From Novosphingobium piscinae (GTDB lineage Bacteria; Pseudomonadota; Alphaproteobacteria; Sphingomonadales; Sphingomonadaceae): DNA of 64,000 nt. The notes below the pieces were generated by a model. The model did no database searches. It had not been told where the DNA came from and saw only the letters and a list, made by a program, of their open reading frames with translations. How positions within the stretch are numbered: position 1 is the stretch's first letter; each line of letters opens with the position of its first letter. The translations under genes were made by a program, and so were the position numbers. Below, piece by piece: positions 1 to 8,612 of this stretch. The stretch covers positions 1 to 64,000 of the forward strand of contig NZ_JACLAX010000016.1 in the NCBI RefSeq assembly GCF_014230355.1, written 5' to 3'.

Positions 1-1323
1 GCCGGGACCGCCTCGGCCCGCGCCGAGGCCGCGGCCAGCCAGGCCCAGGCCGCCGCGAGCGCCGCCGCCGAGGCGCGCGGCAGCGTGGCGACCCTCGCCG
101 CCCACCCCGTGCCCGAGGGCTTCCGCAACGGCGCCACGACGATCCGGCTGGGCGGCTACCTCAAGCTGATCGCGGCGTTCAGCCGGTTCGACCGGGGCTC
201 GGTGCCGAGCAACACGCTCGGCCGCGATTTCTACCTGCCGCAGGTCATCCCGACCACGCCGGGCGGGCAGCCCTTCAGCTCGGAGGACTTCACCGCCAAG
301 CAGACCCGACTGTGGCTCAGCTTCGCCTCGGCGGTCGCCGGCCACTCGGTGAAGGGCTATCTCGAGACCGATTTCCAGACCACGCCCAGCCCCTCGGCCA
401 GCGTCGTCGGCGGTGGCTCGCAGCGCACCACCAACGGCTATACCCTGGCGCTGCGGCGCGGGACGCTGACGGTCGACCGCTTCACCTTCGGCCAGGACTG
501 GACCACCTTCCAGTACACCGGGGCCCTGCCGGAAAGCACCGACTATGTCGGCGGGGCCGAGGGCACGGTCTTCGTCCGTGAGCCGTTGATCCGCTATTCC
601 GCCCCGCTGTCGCGCCAGGTGACCCTGCATCTCGGGGTCGAGAACCCGGAAAGCGCGCTGGCCATGGCCGGGACGGCGGCCATCATGGAAAGCGGCACCG
701 ACCACTGGCCCGACCTGACCGCCCGGCTGGTCTACACCGGACACCGCGGCGAGCTCTCGCTGGCCGGGCTGGTGCGCCAGGTCCGCGGCGAGAGCACCGG
801 CACCGCGCTGGTCAACAACACTGCCAATACTGGCGCGGTCGGGCGCGGCGTGACCGCCACCGGGCTTGGCGCCAGCCTTGGCGGCAAGCTGTTCCTCAAC
901 GCCGCCCAGACCAGCGACCTGCGTTTCATCGCCGCCTATGGCCAGAACATCGGCCGCTATGTCGGGCTCAACTTCGCACCCGACGCGGTCTATGATCCGG
1001 CCAGCAACAGCCTGCGGCCGGTGGACGTCTTCGCCGCGCTGGTCTCGGCCCACGTCGCGCTCGCGCCGCAGCTGCGGTTCAACCTGATGGGCAGCTACCA
1101 GGCGGTGCACTATGCCCCCGGCCTGACCCGCGCCCAGCTCGGCGGCCTCAACAAGCAGGCCTACAGCGCCGCCGCCAACCTGTTCTATTCGCCGCTGCCG
1201 ATGATCGATCTGGGTCTCGAGTATCGCCATGGGGCGCGAACCGTGATCAATGCGACAACGCCGGGAGGCACGGCGACCGGCCGGGTCGACCGGGTCGAGT
1301 TTGCCGCCAAGTACAGCTTCTAG
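1..1323 (+). CDS. DcaP-like outer-membrane porin (5' end outside window)
   Basis: The reading frame is open from base 1, so the N-terminus and signal peptide lie upstream; a GTG at 85 is internal and not a credible start. The first ~28 visible residues are Ala/Glu/Gln-rich, as in the coiled-coil lead of DcaP-family trimeric porins. The stretch GFRNGATTIRLGGYLKL then opens the beta-barrel, as in that family. Alternating hydrophobic strands follow, and the protein ends in KYSF, the terminal aromatic residue used by BAM for barrel assembly. DcaP proteins let small anionic solutes cross the outer membrane. The MHS permease starts 22 bases downstream on the same strand, so the pair probably forms one import route. 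The substrate is inferred from context only. Confidence 0.8.
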   Translation, partial: AGTASARAEAAASQAQAAASAAAEARGSVATLAAHPVPEGFRNGATTIRLGGYLKLIAAFSRFDRGSVPSNTLGRDFYLPQVIPTTPGGQPFSSEDFTAKQTRLWLSFASAVAGHSVKGYLETDFQTTPSPSASVVGGGSQRTTNGYTLALRRGTLTVDRFTFGQDWTTFQYTGALPESTDYVGGAEGTVFVREPLIRYSAPLSRQVTLHLGVENPESALAMAGTAAIMESGTDHWPDLTARLVYTGHRGELSLAGLVRQVRGESTGTALVNNTANTGAVGRGVTATGLGASLGGKLFLNAAQTSDLRFIAAYGQNIGRYVGLNFAPDAVYDPASNSLRPVDVFAALVSAHVALAPQLRFNLMGSYQAVHYAPGLTRAQLGGLNKQAYSAAANLFYSPLPMIDLGLEYRHGARTVINATTPGGTATGRVDRVEFAAKYSF

Positions 1324-1345
1324 GGACATAACGAGGAGAGGTTCC

Positions 1346-3109
1346 ATGCCAAGACTGGAGATACCCGACGACGTCTCCGCCCTGCCGCGGCACCACCAGG
1401 CCACGCACAGCGAGAAGCTGATCATCACCGCGTCCTCGCTCGGCACGGTGTTCGAATGGTACGACTTCTACCTCTACGGCCTGCTCACCGCGATTATCGC
1501 GGCCAAGTTCCTGACGGGGCTGAACCCGACCACCTCGTTCATCATGGCCCTGCTGGTCTTCGCCGCGGGCTTCATCGTCCGGCCCTTCGGCGCGCTGGTG
1601 TTCGGCAAGATCGGCGACACCTTCGGGCGGCGCTACACCTTCATCATCACCCTGCTGGTGATGGGCCTCTCCACCTTCCTGGTCGGCTGCCTGCCCACCT
1701 ACGAGACCGCCGGCGTCGCCGCGCCGATCATGCTGGTGGCGCTGCGCATGTGCCAGGGGCTGGCGCTGGGCGGCGAGTATGGCGGCGCGGCGACCTACGT
1801 GGCCGAACATGCCCCGAACGGGAAGCGCGGGTTCTACACCAGCTGGATCCAGATCACCGCCACGGCCGGACTGGCCATGGCGCTGCTGATCGTCATCACC
1901 GTGCGCTCGCCGGTGACCGGCGTGGGCGAAGAGGCGTTCAAGGACTGGGGCTGGCGGATTCCCTACCTGATCTCGGGCCTGTTCCTGGCGATCGGGCTGT
2001 GGCTGCGGCTGAAGCTGCACGAAAGCCCGGTGTTCCAGAAGATGAAGGCCGAGGGAACCAATTCCAAGGCCCCGCTGACCGAGGCCTTCGGCGAGTGGAA
2101 GAACCTCAAGATCGTGCTGATCGCCTTCTTCGGCGCGATCGCCGGGCAGGCCGTGGTCTGGTACACCGGCCAGCTCTATGCGATGTACTTCCTCGAGAAG
2201 ATGCTCAAGGTCGATGGCCTCACCGCCAACAGCCTGACGATCATCGCCCTGCTGCTCGGGACCCCGTTCTTCCTGGTGTTCGGCGCGCTGTCGGACCGGA
2301 TCGGGCGCAAGCCGATCATCATGGCCGGCTGCGCGCTGGCCGCGGTCACGCTGTTCCCGGCGTTCCATGCCCTGACCGACGCGGCCAACCCCGCGCTGGC
2401 CCAGGCCCTGGCGACGGCTCCGGTCACGGTCACCGCCGATCCGGCCGAATGCTCGTCACAGTTCGACCCGGTGGGCGCCAACAGGTTCGACACGACCAGC
2501 TGCGACATCGTCAAGAACGCGCTGGCCAAGGCGGGGATCAACTACGAGAACGTCGCCGCCCCGGCAGGGACCATCGCCGCGATCACGATCGGTGCGACCA
2601 CCGTGGTGGCGCCGGATCCGGCCAAGGTCACGGGTGACGAGAAGAAGCAGGCCATCGCCGCCTTCACCGCCCGGGTCATCGGCGCGCCGGCGGTCAAGGC
2701 CAGGCCGGCCGAGGGCGGCAAGCCCGCGGTCGCGGCCAAGGAGGCCGTCGTGGGTGAGCTCGCCAAGGTCGGCTACCCGACCAAGGCCGATCCGGCGCAG
2801 ATCAACAGGCCGCTGGTGATCGCGATCCTGTGGTACCTCGTGCTGCTGGTGACCATGGTCTACGGCCCGATCGCGGCCATGCTGGTGGAGCTGTTCCCCA
2901 GCCGCATCCGCTACTCGTCGATGTCGCTGCCCTATCATATCGGCAACGGCTGGCTGGGCGGGCTGCTGCCGGCGATCGGCTTCGCCATGGTGGCGGCCAA
3001 CGGCAACATCTATCACGGCTTCTGGTACCCGGTCATCGTGGCCGCGGCGACGCTGGTGATCGGGCTGGTGTTCCTGCCCGAGACCGCGCGGCGCTCGATC
3101 GACGGGTAA
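1346..3109 (+). CDS. MFS transporter, metabolite:H+ symporter (MHS) family, with periplasmic insert
   Basis: A 587-residue inner-membrane symporter. The ATG follows a GAGGAGAG ribosome site. The N-terminal half has the MHS signature (SLGTVFEWYDFYLYG near residue 31) and the TM2-TM3 loop motif GKIGDTFGRR near 87-96. The usual family length is about 430-550. The excess is an insert of roughly 145 residues (about 345-490) between two C-terminal helices, containing two cysteines (C369, C386) and an Ala/Lys-rich stretch. Helices resume at VIAILWYLVLLVTMVYGPIAA. Neighbours are a DcaP porin upstream and GNAT plus propionyl-CoA synthetase downstream, so a short-chain carboxylate such as propionate or acetate is the likely cargo (inference). 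A strong hairpin follows the stop. Confidence 0.85.
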   Translation: MPRLEIPDDVSALPRHHQATHSEKLIITASSLGTVFEWYDFYLYGLLTAIIAAKFLTGLNPTTSFIMALLVFAAGFIVRPFGALVFGKIGDTFGRRYTFIITLLVMGLSTFLVGCLPTYETAGVAAPIMLVALRMCQGLALGGEYGGAATYVAEHAPNGKRGFYTSWIQITATAGLAMALLIVITVRSPVTGVGEEAFKDWGWRIPYLISGLFLAIGLWLRLKLHESPVFQKMKAEGTNSKAPLTEAFGEWKNLKIVLIAFFGAIAGQAVVWYTGQLYAMYFLEKMLKVDGLTANSLTIIALLLGTPFFLVFGALSDRIGRKPIIMAGCALAAVTLFPAFHALTDAANPALAQALATAPVTVTADPAECSSQFDPVGANRFDTTSCDIVKNALAKAGINYENVAAPAGTIAAITIGATTVVAPDPAKVTGDEKKQAIAAFTARVIGAPAVKARPAEGGKPAVAAKEAVVGELAKVGYPTKADPAQINRPLVIAILWYLVLLVTMVYGPIAAMLVELFPSRIRYSSMSLPYHIGNGWLGGLLPAIGFAMVAANGNIYHGFWYPVIVAAATLVIGLVFLPETARRSIDG

Positions 3110-3117
3110 ATGAGCCA

Positions 3118-3145
3118 GGGGGCGGTGTGGTTCGGCACCGCCCCC
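3118..3145 (+). terminator. Hairpin terminator after MHS transporter gene
   Basis: A perfect 10-bp stem (GGGGGCGGTG / CACCGCCCCC) with an 8-nt loop starts 8 nt after the transporter stop. No clean T-run follows (TTCGCCCTCTCTCC), so it may be a partial terminator or an mRNA 3'-end stabiliser that separates the transporter message from the GNAT/prpE part. Confidence 0.6.
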
Positions 3146-3271
3146 TTCGCCCTCTCTCCTCGCGGAGAGCGGGCTTTTCTGGGCCTGAAATCCGCGCATC
3201 TTGCGCTCGATCAAGGCCAGGTGCCGGTCCGTGCTGCAAGTGCGAAGTCATCGATCCAACGGAGACCTGCG

Positions 3272-3790
3272 ATGACCGCTCTCGCCACCCTCACCAAGCT
3301 GACCACCCGCACCGGGCTGGTCCTGACCGTCCGTCCCGCGACCACGGCTGACGAGCCGGCGCTGGCCGCCTTCTTCGACGCGGTCAGCGCCGAGGACCGC
3401 CGCTTCCGCTTCTTCGCCGCTGCCGCCCATGTCAGCCATGACCAGCTTGAGCCGCTGATCCACGCCGACCACTTCCGCTCCGAGAGCTATCTCGCCTTCG
3501 ACCAGGCGGATGGCGCACTGGTCGCCTCTGCCCTGCTCGCCTGCGACAACGCGCTGGAGACCGCGGAGGTCGCGGTGTCGGTCCGGGGCGATCGCAAGGG
3601 ACGCGGGATCGGCTGTGTCCTGCTCGATCACCTCGCCCATGAGGCCGCGCGCCGCGGGGTGCGCCGGGTGATCGCGATCGAGAGCCGCGACAACCACGCC
3701 GCGATCGCGGTCGAGCGCGACGAGGGTTTCGTGCCCGAGCCCTTCGACGGGGATCCGACTTTGGTCGTCCTTGCGAAGACCCTGCGCTGA
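3272..3790 (+). CDS. GNAT-family N-acetyltransferase, candidate acyl-CoA-synthetase regulator
   Basis: A 172-residue single-domain GNAT. An upstream in-frame ATG at 3110 abuts the previous stop, but 3272 is chosen because it follows GGAGACC and begins just before the conserved fold (TVRPATTADEPALAAFF). The acetyl-CoA loop is seen as KGRGIGCVLLDHL near residue 110, with K in place of the usual Q/R. The later helix, with IAIESRDNHAAIAVERDEGF, matches the C-terminal GNAT part of Pat-type protein acetyltransferases. Pat enzymes acetylate the catalytic lysine of AMP-forming acyl-CoA synthetases and turn them off. This gene directly precedes prpE, so that role is likely but inferred. No cyclic-nucleotide or NDP-forming domain is fused. 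Confidence 0.75.
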   Translation: MTALATLTKLTTRTGLVLTVRPATTADEPALAAFFDAVSAEDRRFRFFAAAAHVSHDQLEPLIHADHFRSESYLAFDQADGALVASALLACDNALETAEVAVSVRGDRKGRGIGCVLLDHLAHEAARRGVRRVIAIESRDNHAAIAVERDEGFVPEPFDGDPTLVVLAKTLR

Positions 3791-3835
3791 GGCGCAGGGT
3801 CTGCCGGAACCGGGCGGCCCCGTGAGCCCGCCCGG
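3777..3835 (+). repeat. Two tandem hairpins between GNAT gene and prpE
   Basis: Hairpin 1 (3777-3802) has an 11-bp perfect stem, AGACCCTGCGC with its complement, and a TGAG loop that contains the GNAT stop codon. Hairpin 2 (3810-3835) has an 8-bp CCGGGCGG stem and a 10-nt loop. Neither has a T-run. Both sit immediately before the prpE ribosome site (GGAGAGG) and could set the GNAT:PrpE expression ratio by processing or partial termination. Confidence 0.6.
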
Positions 3836-3854
3836 CCGGAACAGGAGAGGGCAG

Positions 3855-5735
3855 ATGAGCGAGGCCTATACCCGCGCCTGGCAGGCGAGCATCGCGCAGC
3901 CGGAGGCGTTCTGGCTAGGGGCGGCGCAGGCCATCGACTGGAGCAGCCCTCCCGCCGCGGCGTTCGATCCGGCGCGCGGCTGGTTCCCCGGCGGCCGGCT
4001 CAACACCGCGTACAATTGCGTCGACCGCCATGTCGCGGCGGGGCGGGGCGATGCCCTCGCGCTGATCTACGACAGCCCGGTCACCGCCACGGTCACCCGC
4101 ACCACCTATGCCGAGCTGCAGCACGAGGTCGGCCGTGTCGCCGCCATGCTGGCGCATCTGGGGGTGGAGCGGGGCGACCGGGTGGTGCTCTACATGCCAA
4201 TGATCCCGCCCACGGTCTTCGCCATGCTGGCCTGCGCGCGGCTGGGGGCGGTCCATTCGGTGGTGTTCGGCGGCTTCGCCCCGCTCGAGCTGGCCAAGCG
4301 GATCGACGATGCGACGCCCAAGGTCCTGCTCACCGCCTCCTGCGGGATCGAGGGCGCCCGGACGATCGCCTACCAGCCGCTGGTCGACGAGGCGCTGGCC
4401 CTGGCCCGCCATGCGGTCGACCATGTCGTGGTCTATCAGCGTGAGCGGCTGGCGGCCGAGCTGAGCGGTCCGCGCGATCACGATTGGCAGTCCCTGCGAG
4501 ACGCGACGGCTGCCGATCCGGTCCCGCCCGCCGTGGCGGTCGCCGCCGACGATCCGCTCTATATCCTCTATACCTCGGGCACCACCGGCACTCCCAAGGG
4601 CGTGGTGCGCGAGCACGGCGGCCATGCGGTGGCGCTCGCCTGGTCGATGGCCAACATCTACGGGATCGGCGCGGGCGACGTGTTCTGGGCCGCCTCGGAC
4701 GTGGGCTGGGTCGTGGGCCACAGCTATATCGTCTATGCCCCGCTGCTGGTCGGGGCGACCACGGTGCTGTTCGAGGGCAAGCCGGTCGGCACCCCCGATC
4801 CGGGCACCTTCTGGCGCACCATCGTCCGCCACGGGGTCAAGACCTTCTTCACCGCCCCCACCGCGATCCGCGCGGTGCGCAAGGAGGATCCCGAGGGCCG
4901 CTTCCTGGCCGAGATCGGCACCGGCCCCTGCCAGGCGATCTTCCTGGCGGGCGAGCGCGCCGATCCCGAGACCATCGCCTGGGCCGAAGCCAGGACCGGG
5001 CTGCCGGTGATCGACCACTGGTGGCAGACCGAGCTGGGCTGGCCGGGCGTCGCCTCGTGCGCGGCGCTGGGCGATCTGCGCCGCCGCCGCGGCTCGGCGG
5101 GATTCCCGGTGCCGGGCTACGAATTCGCGATTCTTGACGAAAGCGGCCACCCGCTCCCGACCGGGCAGAGCGGGGCCGTGGCGATCAAGGCGCCGCTGCC
5201 GCCCGGCGCCTTCCGCACCTTGTGGAACAACCCGGCCGGCTTCGCGAAGAACTTCGCCGCCTTCCCCGGCTGGTACGAGACCGGGGACGCCGGGTTCTTC
5301 GATGCGGACGGGTTCCTCCACATCATGGGCCGCACCGATGACATCATCAATGTCGCCGGGCACCGCCTGTCGACCGGGCAGATGGAGCAGATCGTCGCGA
5401 CGGTGGACGGGGTGGCGGAGTGCGCGGTGATCGGCGCGGACGATGCGCTGAAAGGCATGATCCCGATCGCCTTCGTCGTGCCGCGCGCCGGCGCCGGGGG
5501 CGATGCCACCCTGCCCGCCCGGGTCATCGCCGCGGTGCGGGGCGAACTGGGCGCGGTGGCGGCGCTCAAGACCGCTTTCGTCGTGCCGCAATTGCCCAAG
5601 ACCCGCTCGGGCAAGATCCTGCGCAACCTGCTGCGCAAGATCGTCAACGGCGAGGAGGCCCCGACCCCGCCGACGATCGACGATCCGGCCGTGCCTGACC
5701 TGCTGCGGGCAGCGGTGCTCGGGGAGAAGGTCTAG
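3855..5735 (+). CDS. prpE: Propionate--CoA ligase (propionyl-CoA synthetase)
   Basis: A 626-residue AMP-forming acyl-CoA synthetase that makes propionyl-CoA from propionate, ATP and CoA in the cytosol. The start follows AGGAGAGGGCAG. PrpE-type N-terminal sequence is present (LNTAYNCVDRHVAAGRG, then LALIYDSPVT). The adenylation P-loop is YTSGTTGTPKGV near residue 238, and the family stretch SDVGWVVGHSYIVYAPLL follows. The C-terminal subdomain has GRTDDIINVAGHRLSTGQ and the catalytic lysine motif PKTRSGK (K about 587), the residue targeted by Pat-type acetylation. The gene is preceded by a GNAT acetyltransferase and a carboxylate-type symporter. No methylcitrate-cycle genes are in view. Acetyl-CoA synthetase is the alternative, but length and motifs favour PrpE. 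Confidence 0.88.
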   Translation: MSEAYTRAWQASIAQPEAFWLGAAQAIDWSSPPAAAFDPARGWFPGGRLNTAYNCVDRHVAAGRGDALALIYDSPVTATVTRTTYAELQHEVGRVAAMLAHLGVERGDRVVLYMPMIPPTVFAMLACARLGAVHSVVFGGFAPLELAKRIDDATPKVLLTASCGIEGARTIAYQPLVDEALALARHAVDHVVVYQRERLAAELSGPRDHDWQSLRDATAADPVPPAVAVAADDPLYILYTSGTTGTPKGVVREHGGHAVALAWSMANIYGIGAGDVFWAASDVGWVVGHSYIVYAPLLVGATTVLFEGKPVGTPDPGTFWRTIVRHGVKTFFTAPTAIRAVRKEDPEGRFLAEIGTGPCQAIFLAGERADPETIAWAEARTGLPVIDHWWQTELGWPGVASCAALGDLRRRRGSAGFPVPGYEFAILDESGHPLPTGQSGAVAIKAPLPPGAFRTLWNNPAGFAKNFAAFPGWYETGDAGFFDADGFLHIMGRTDDIINVAGHRLSTGQMEQIVATVDGVAECAVIGADDALKGMIPIAFVVPRAGAGGDATLPARVIAAVRGELGAVAALKTAFVVPQLPKTRSGKILRNLLRKIVNGEEAPTPPTIDDPAVPDLLRAAVLGEKV

Positions 5736-5754
5736 CCACTCTGGGGACCGCCAG

Positions 5755-5899
5755 CGCGTGGCCTTCGACAGGCTCAGGCTGAGCGAGCCACGGGTATGGG
5801 ACTTCCATGAACCATGCCTAAGCCGTGCCACAGGTTGGCCGCAGCCTGATGTTGCTCAGCACAACACCCGCTCAGCCTGAGCCTGTCGAAGGCCACGCG
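5755..5899. repeat. REPIN-like element: 31-bp inverted repeat, family A copy 1
   Basis: Two perfect 31-bp arms (5755-5785 and 5869-5899) in inverted orientation are separated by 83 bp. Each arm contains CCTTCGACAGGCTCAGG and a self-complementary core GCTCAGgCTGAGC. The element lies between convergent prpE and lptA, so it may also act as a bidirectional terminator. Related copies are at 14971-15000, 23983-24096 and 24417-24527. Confidence 0.9.
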
Positions 5900-5939
5900 C
5901 GGCCGCTGATCCCGGGCTGGGCCAAGCCCGAGCCCGCGC

Positions 5940-6509
5940 TCAGTTCTTCTTCGGCACGCTGAACGATCCGCTCACCCGGCCACCGGGGGCGGCGCTGCCC
6001 GCCTTGGCCGTGCCCCGCCCGTCGACGCTGGCCAGCCCGCTGTTGAGATCGATCACCAGCCGGCCGCCGTTCAGCGTGTCGGTCCCGCGGTTGAGCGAGA
6101 CGTTGCCGGCCATGGTGATCACCCGGCGGTTGAAGTCATAGACCGCCACGTCGCCGCGGGCGGTCTGGCCGCCGCGGGTCACGGTGACCCCGCCGGTGGC
6201 ATCGATCCGCTGGATCTTGACCCCGCCGTTGTCGGTATAGGCCACCGTGGTGCGCGCCGCGCGCAGCTTGAGGTCACCCTGCGTGATGTCGACATTGCCG
6301 GCCAGGACCACGCGGTTCGCCTTGTCCTGCAGCACGATGCTGTCCGCCGCATAGTCGACCGGGGCATTGCTGTTGAACCCGCTCAGCGACTGCGCCCCGG
6401 CCTCTCCCGCGCCGGTGGCGAGGACTGCGAACAGGGCCAGGCCAAGGCCGATCGACAGGCGATGCAGCCGCGGGGCGGCGCAAGGTAACATGGGCGGACA
6501 AGCAGGCAT
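5940..6509 (-). CDS. lptA: Lipopolysaccharide export periplasmic protein LptA
   Basis: 189 residues. LptA forms the periplasmic bridge that carries LPS from LptC to LptD/E. A hydrophobic signal segment (LSIGLGLALFAVLATGAGEAGAQS) is followed by the OstA/LptA beta-jellyroll with the typical opening PVDYAADSIVLQDKANRVVLAGNVDITQGDLKL and repeating GDVAVYDFNRRVITMAGNV strands. The tail is Gly/Ser-rich. A second in-frame ATG at 6491 would shorten the N-region by six residues. The gene sits 71 bases downstream of lptC, in the common alphaproteobacterial rnd-lptC-lptA order. lptB does not follow; instead a palindromic element and convergent prpE come next. Confidence 0.88.
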   Translation of the reverse strand: MPACPPMLPCAAPRLHRLSIGLGLALFAVLATGAGEAGAQSLSGFNSNAPVDYAADSIVLQDKANRVVLAGNVDITQGDLKLRAARTTVAYTDNGGVKIQRIDATGGVTVTRGGQTARGDVAVYDFNRRVITMAGNVSLNRGTDTLNGGRLVIDLNSGLASVDGRGTAKAGSAAPGGRVSGSFSVPKKN

Positions 6510-6580
6510 GGGGGGCTTCTAGACCATCGCACGGCAAACAGGGAACGGCTTTTTCCGCAGCCGACGCCCGGTAGGGCGGC

Positions 6581-7222
6581 TTAGCGGGCGGGGGGCGTGC
6601 CCTGCATGCGCAGCCGCGCCCGGCCCCTGAGCGCCACGACCCGCGCGTCAAGGTCGGCCTCGATCCGCTCGGCGCTGAAGGTCCCGCTCGGTACGGCGCC
6701 GGCCACGCCGCCGGTGCCGGTGACCTGCTGGCGCTTGAGATCGATCAGCACATTGCTGGTGGTCATGCGGTAGCCGTCGGCAGCGCGGAAATCGATCGGG
6801 CCTGCCACATCCATGGTATTGGCGCGGATATCGTAGCGCGCCGAACCGGCCTTGAGCTCGGCCGGGCCGTCGCTCAGCAGGATGCGCGCCGACAGGTCGT
6901 TCATCTCCACCTCGGGCAGGCTGTTCGAGCGCTGGACGGCCTGGCCGGCGGTCACCGAGAAGGGCCGCCCGCGCTTGTCCTCGCCGCGGTACATCGCCTG
7001 TTCGACCCGCAACCGCTCGGAGGTGAGCGCCACCTTGTTGCGGTCGAGCAGGAAGCTCACCTCGCCGCGCGGGAACAGCGGGGTAATCACCATCACCGCT
7101 GCCACCGCGCCGATCCCGGCGGGGAGGAACCGCGCAAGGAATCCCACCAGCCGGTCGTGCGAGCCACCCGGCATGGCGAAGAGCCGGCGGCGGTTGCGGA
7201 TCAGGTCAGCCTGGTCGGTCAT
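6581..7222 (-). CDS. lptC: LPS export ABC transporter periplasmic protein LptC
   Basis: 213 residues. LptC is a bitopic inner-membrane protein that receives LPS from LptBFG and passes it to LptA. The N-terminus is basic (IRNRRRLFAM), then one membrane segment (FLARFLPAGIGAVAAVMVITPLF) anchors a periplasmic jellyroll. The jellyroll contains YDIRANTMDVAGPIDFRAADGYRM and VLIDLKRQQVTGTGGV, typical of the LptC domain. It is slightly longer than the E. coli protein (about 190), as is usual in sphingomonads. The gene starts 27 bases after the rnd stop and precedes lptA, so the three genes probably share one transcript. Confidence 0.87.
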   Translation of the reverse strand: MTDQADLIRNRRRLFAMPGGSHDRLVGFLARFLPAGIGAVAAVMVITPLFPRGEVSFLLDRNKVALTSERLRVEQAMYRGEDKRGRPFSVTAGQAVQRSNSLPEVEMNDLSARILLSDGPAELKAGSARYDIRANTMDVAGPIDFRAADGYRMTTSNVLIDLKRQQVTGTGGVAGAVPSGTFSAERIEADLDARVVALRGRARLRMQGTPPAR

Positions 7223-7249
7223 GGGTCTCGGTCCGGGGCGCGCGCGCCC

Positions 7250-7867
7250 CTACTCGTGGCTGAAGATGTCCTTTTCGGCCCAGCCGGCAAGGTCGAGCCG
7301 GGCCCGCATCGGCAGGAAATCGAAGCAGGCCTGGGCCAGTTCAGTGCGCCCCTCGCGGGCCAGCCGCTCGACGAAGATCGCGTGCATGGCGTGGAGATAG
7401 CGCACATCCGAAGCGGCATAGTCCTGCTGCGCATCGCTCAGCACCGGGCCGCCCCAGTCGCTCGACTGCTGCTGCTTGGAGATCTCCTTGCCCAGCAGCT
7501 CGCGCACCAGCTCCTTCAGCCCGTGGCGGTCGGTGTAGGTGCGCACCAGCTTGCTGGCGATCTTGGTGCAGAACACCGGAGCGGCGGTGACGCCCAGGTA
7601 GTGCTCGATCGCGGCCAGGTCGAACCGCGCGAAATGGTAAAGCTTGAGCCGCGCGGGATCGCTCAGCACCGCGCGCAGGTTGGGCGCGGCATAGTCGGAG
7701 CCCGGCTTGAAGCGGACGAGGTGCTCGTCCGGCCCGCCGTCCGAGATCTGCACCACGCAGAGCCGGTCGCGCGGGGTGATCAGCCCCATGGTCTCGGTGT
7801 CGATGGCGATGGGCCCCGGGGCAAGCACGCCTGCGGGGAGATCTTCTTCGTGGAGATGGACAGCCAT
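7250..7867 (-). CDS. rnd: Ribonuclease D (short, DEDDy 3'-5' exonuclease)
   Basis: 205 residues, the exonuclease domain only. The HRDC domains of E. coli RNase D are absent, as is normal for the short alphaproteobacterial form. The DEDDy catalytic set is visible: D23 and E25 in [10 protein letters not shown]83 in [14 protein letters not shown], and Y150/D154 in [12 protein letters not shown]. The enzyme trims 3' ends of tRNA and other stable RNAs. The frame stays open upstream, but the ATG at 7867 marks where conserved sequence begins and leaves a 64-base divergent gap to ung. It leads the rnd-lptC-lptA group. Confidence 0.88.
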   Translation of the reverse strand: MAVHLHEEDLPAGVLAPGPIAIDTETMGLITPRDRLCVVQISDGGPDEHLVRFKPGSDYAAPNLRAVLSDPARLKLYHFARFDLAAIEHYLGVTAAPVFCTKIASKLVRTYTDRHGLKELVRELLGKEISKQQQSSDWGGPVLSDAQQDYAASDVRYLHAMHAIFVERLAREGRTELAQACFDFLPMRARLDLAGWAEKDIFSHE

Positions 7868-7931
7868 GGTCCCGGTGCTTAGGCGCAATGCCGGGCAAGC
7901 GAAAGCCCCCGCAAAGCAATGTGAGGCCGCG

Positions 7932-8612
7932 ATGCTGCAGTCGGTTCCCCCCTCCTGGCGCGATGCGCTGGCGCCGGTGCTGTCCACCCCCCAGGCGCGC
8001 CAGCTGGGCGGCTTCCTCCAGGCCGAGGAGGCCGCCGGCAAATGCATCTACCCGCCGCGCGGGACCCGGCTCGCCGCACTCGAGCTGACCCCGCTCGACG
8101 CGGTCAAGGTGGTGATTCTCGGGCAGGACCCCTACCACGGCCCGGGGCAGGCGCACGGGCTGTGCTTCTCGGTCCAGCCGGGGGTCAAGGTCCCGCCCAG
8201 CCTGGTCAACATCTACAAGGAACTGGAAAGCGACCTCGGCCTGCCGCGCCCCGCGCACGGCAATCTGGTAGCCTGGGCGCGGCAGGGGGTGCTGCTGCTG
8301 AACAATGCGCTGACGGTCGAGGACGGCCGGGCCGGATCGCATGCCGGCAAGGGCTGGGAGCCGATCACCGACGCCGCGGTCGCCGCGGTCGCGGCCAAGC
8401 CCGAGCCCTGCGTGTTCCTGCTGTGGGGTAGCCACGCGAGGAAGAAGGCGCTGGCCGTGCCGGGCCTCGCGCAGAGCCATCACCTGGTCCTGACCGCGCC
8501 GCATCCCAGCCCGCTCTCGGCCCATGCCGGCTTTCTCGGCTGCCGCCACTTCAGCCAGGCCAACGCCTTTCTGGAGGCGCAGGGGCGCGGGGCGATCGAC
8601 TGGCGGGTCTAG
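7932..8612 (+). CDS. ung: Uracil-DNA glycosylase, family 1
   Basis: 226 residues. Removes uracil from DNA to start base-excision repair. Motif [19 protein letters not shown] (about 65-82), carries the catalytic Asp (D66), and motif B, HPSPLSAH, starts at H191. Conserved [11 protein letters not shown] and [12 protein letters not shown] segments lie between. The ATG at 7932 was chosen because conserved sequence begins shortly after and longer frames run into the divergent rnd. The last bases and stop codon coincide with the left inverted repeat of a 271-bp MITE-like element, so the element contributes the gene's extreme 3' end. Confidence 0.93.
   Translation: MLQSVPPSWRDALAPVLSTPQARQLGGFLQAEEAAGKCIYPPRGTRLAALELTPLDAVKVVILGQDPYHGPGQAHGLCFSVQPGVKVPPSLVNIYKELESDLGLPRPAHGNLVAWARQGVLLLNNALTVEDGRAGSHAGKGWEPITDAAVAAVAAKPEPCVFLLWGSHARKKALAVPGLAQSHHLVLTAPHPSPLSAHAGFLGCRHFSQANAFLEAQGRGAIDWRV

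Noticed and set aside
3915..5831. 638-codon minus-strand frame over prpE
   Set aside because: The prpE reading has intact family motifs throughout, and the antisense product looks like codon-bias shadow.
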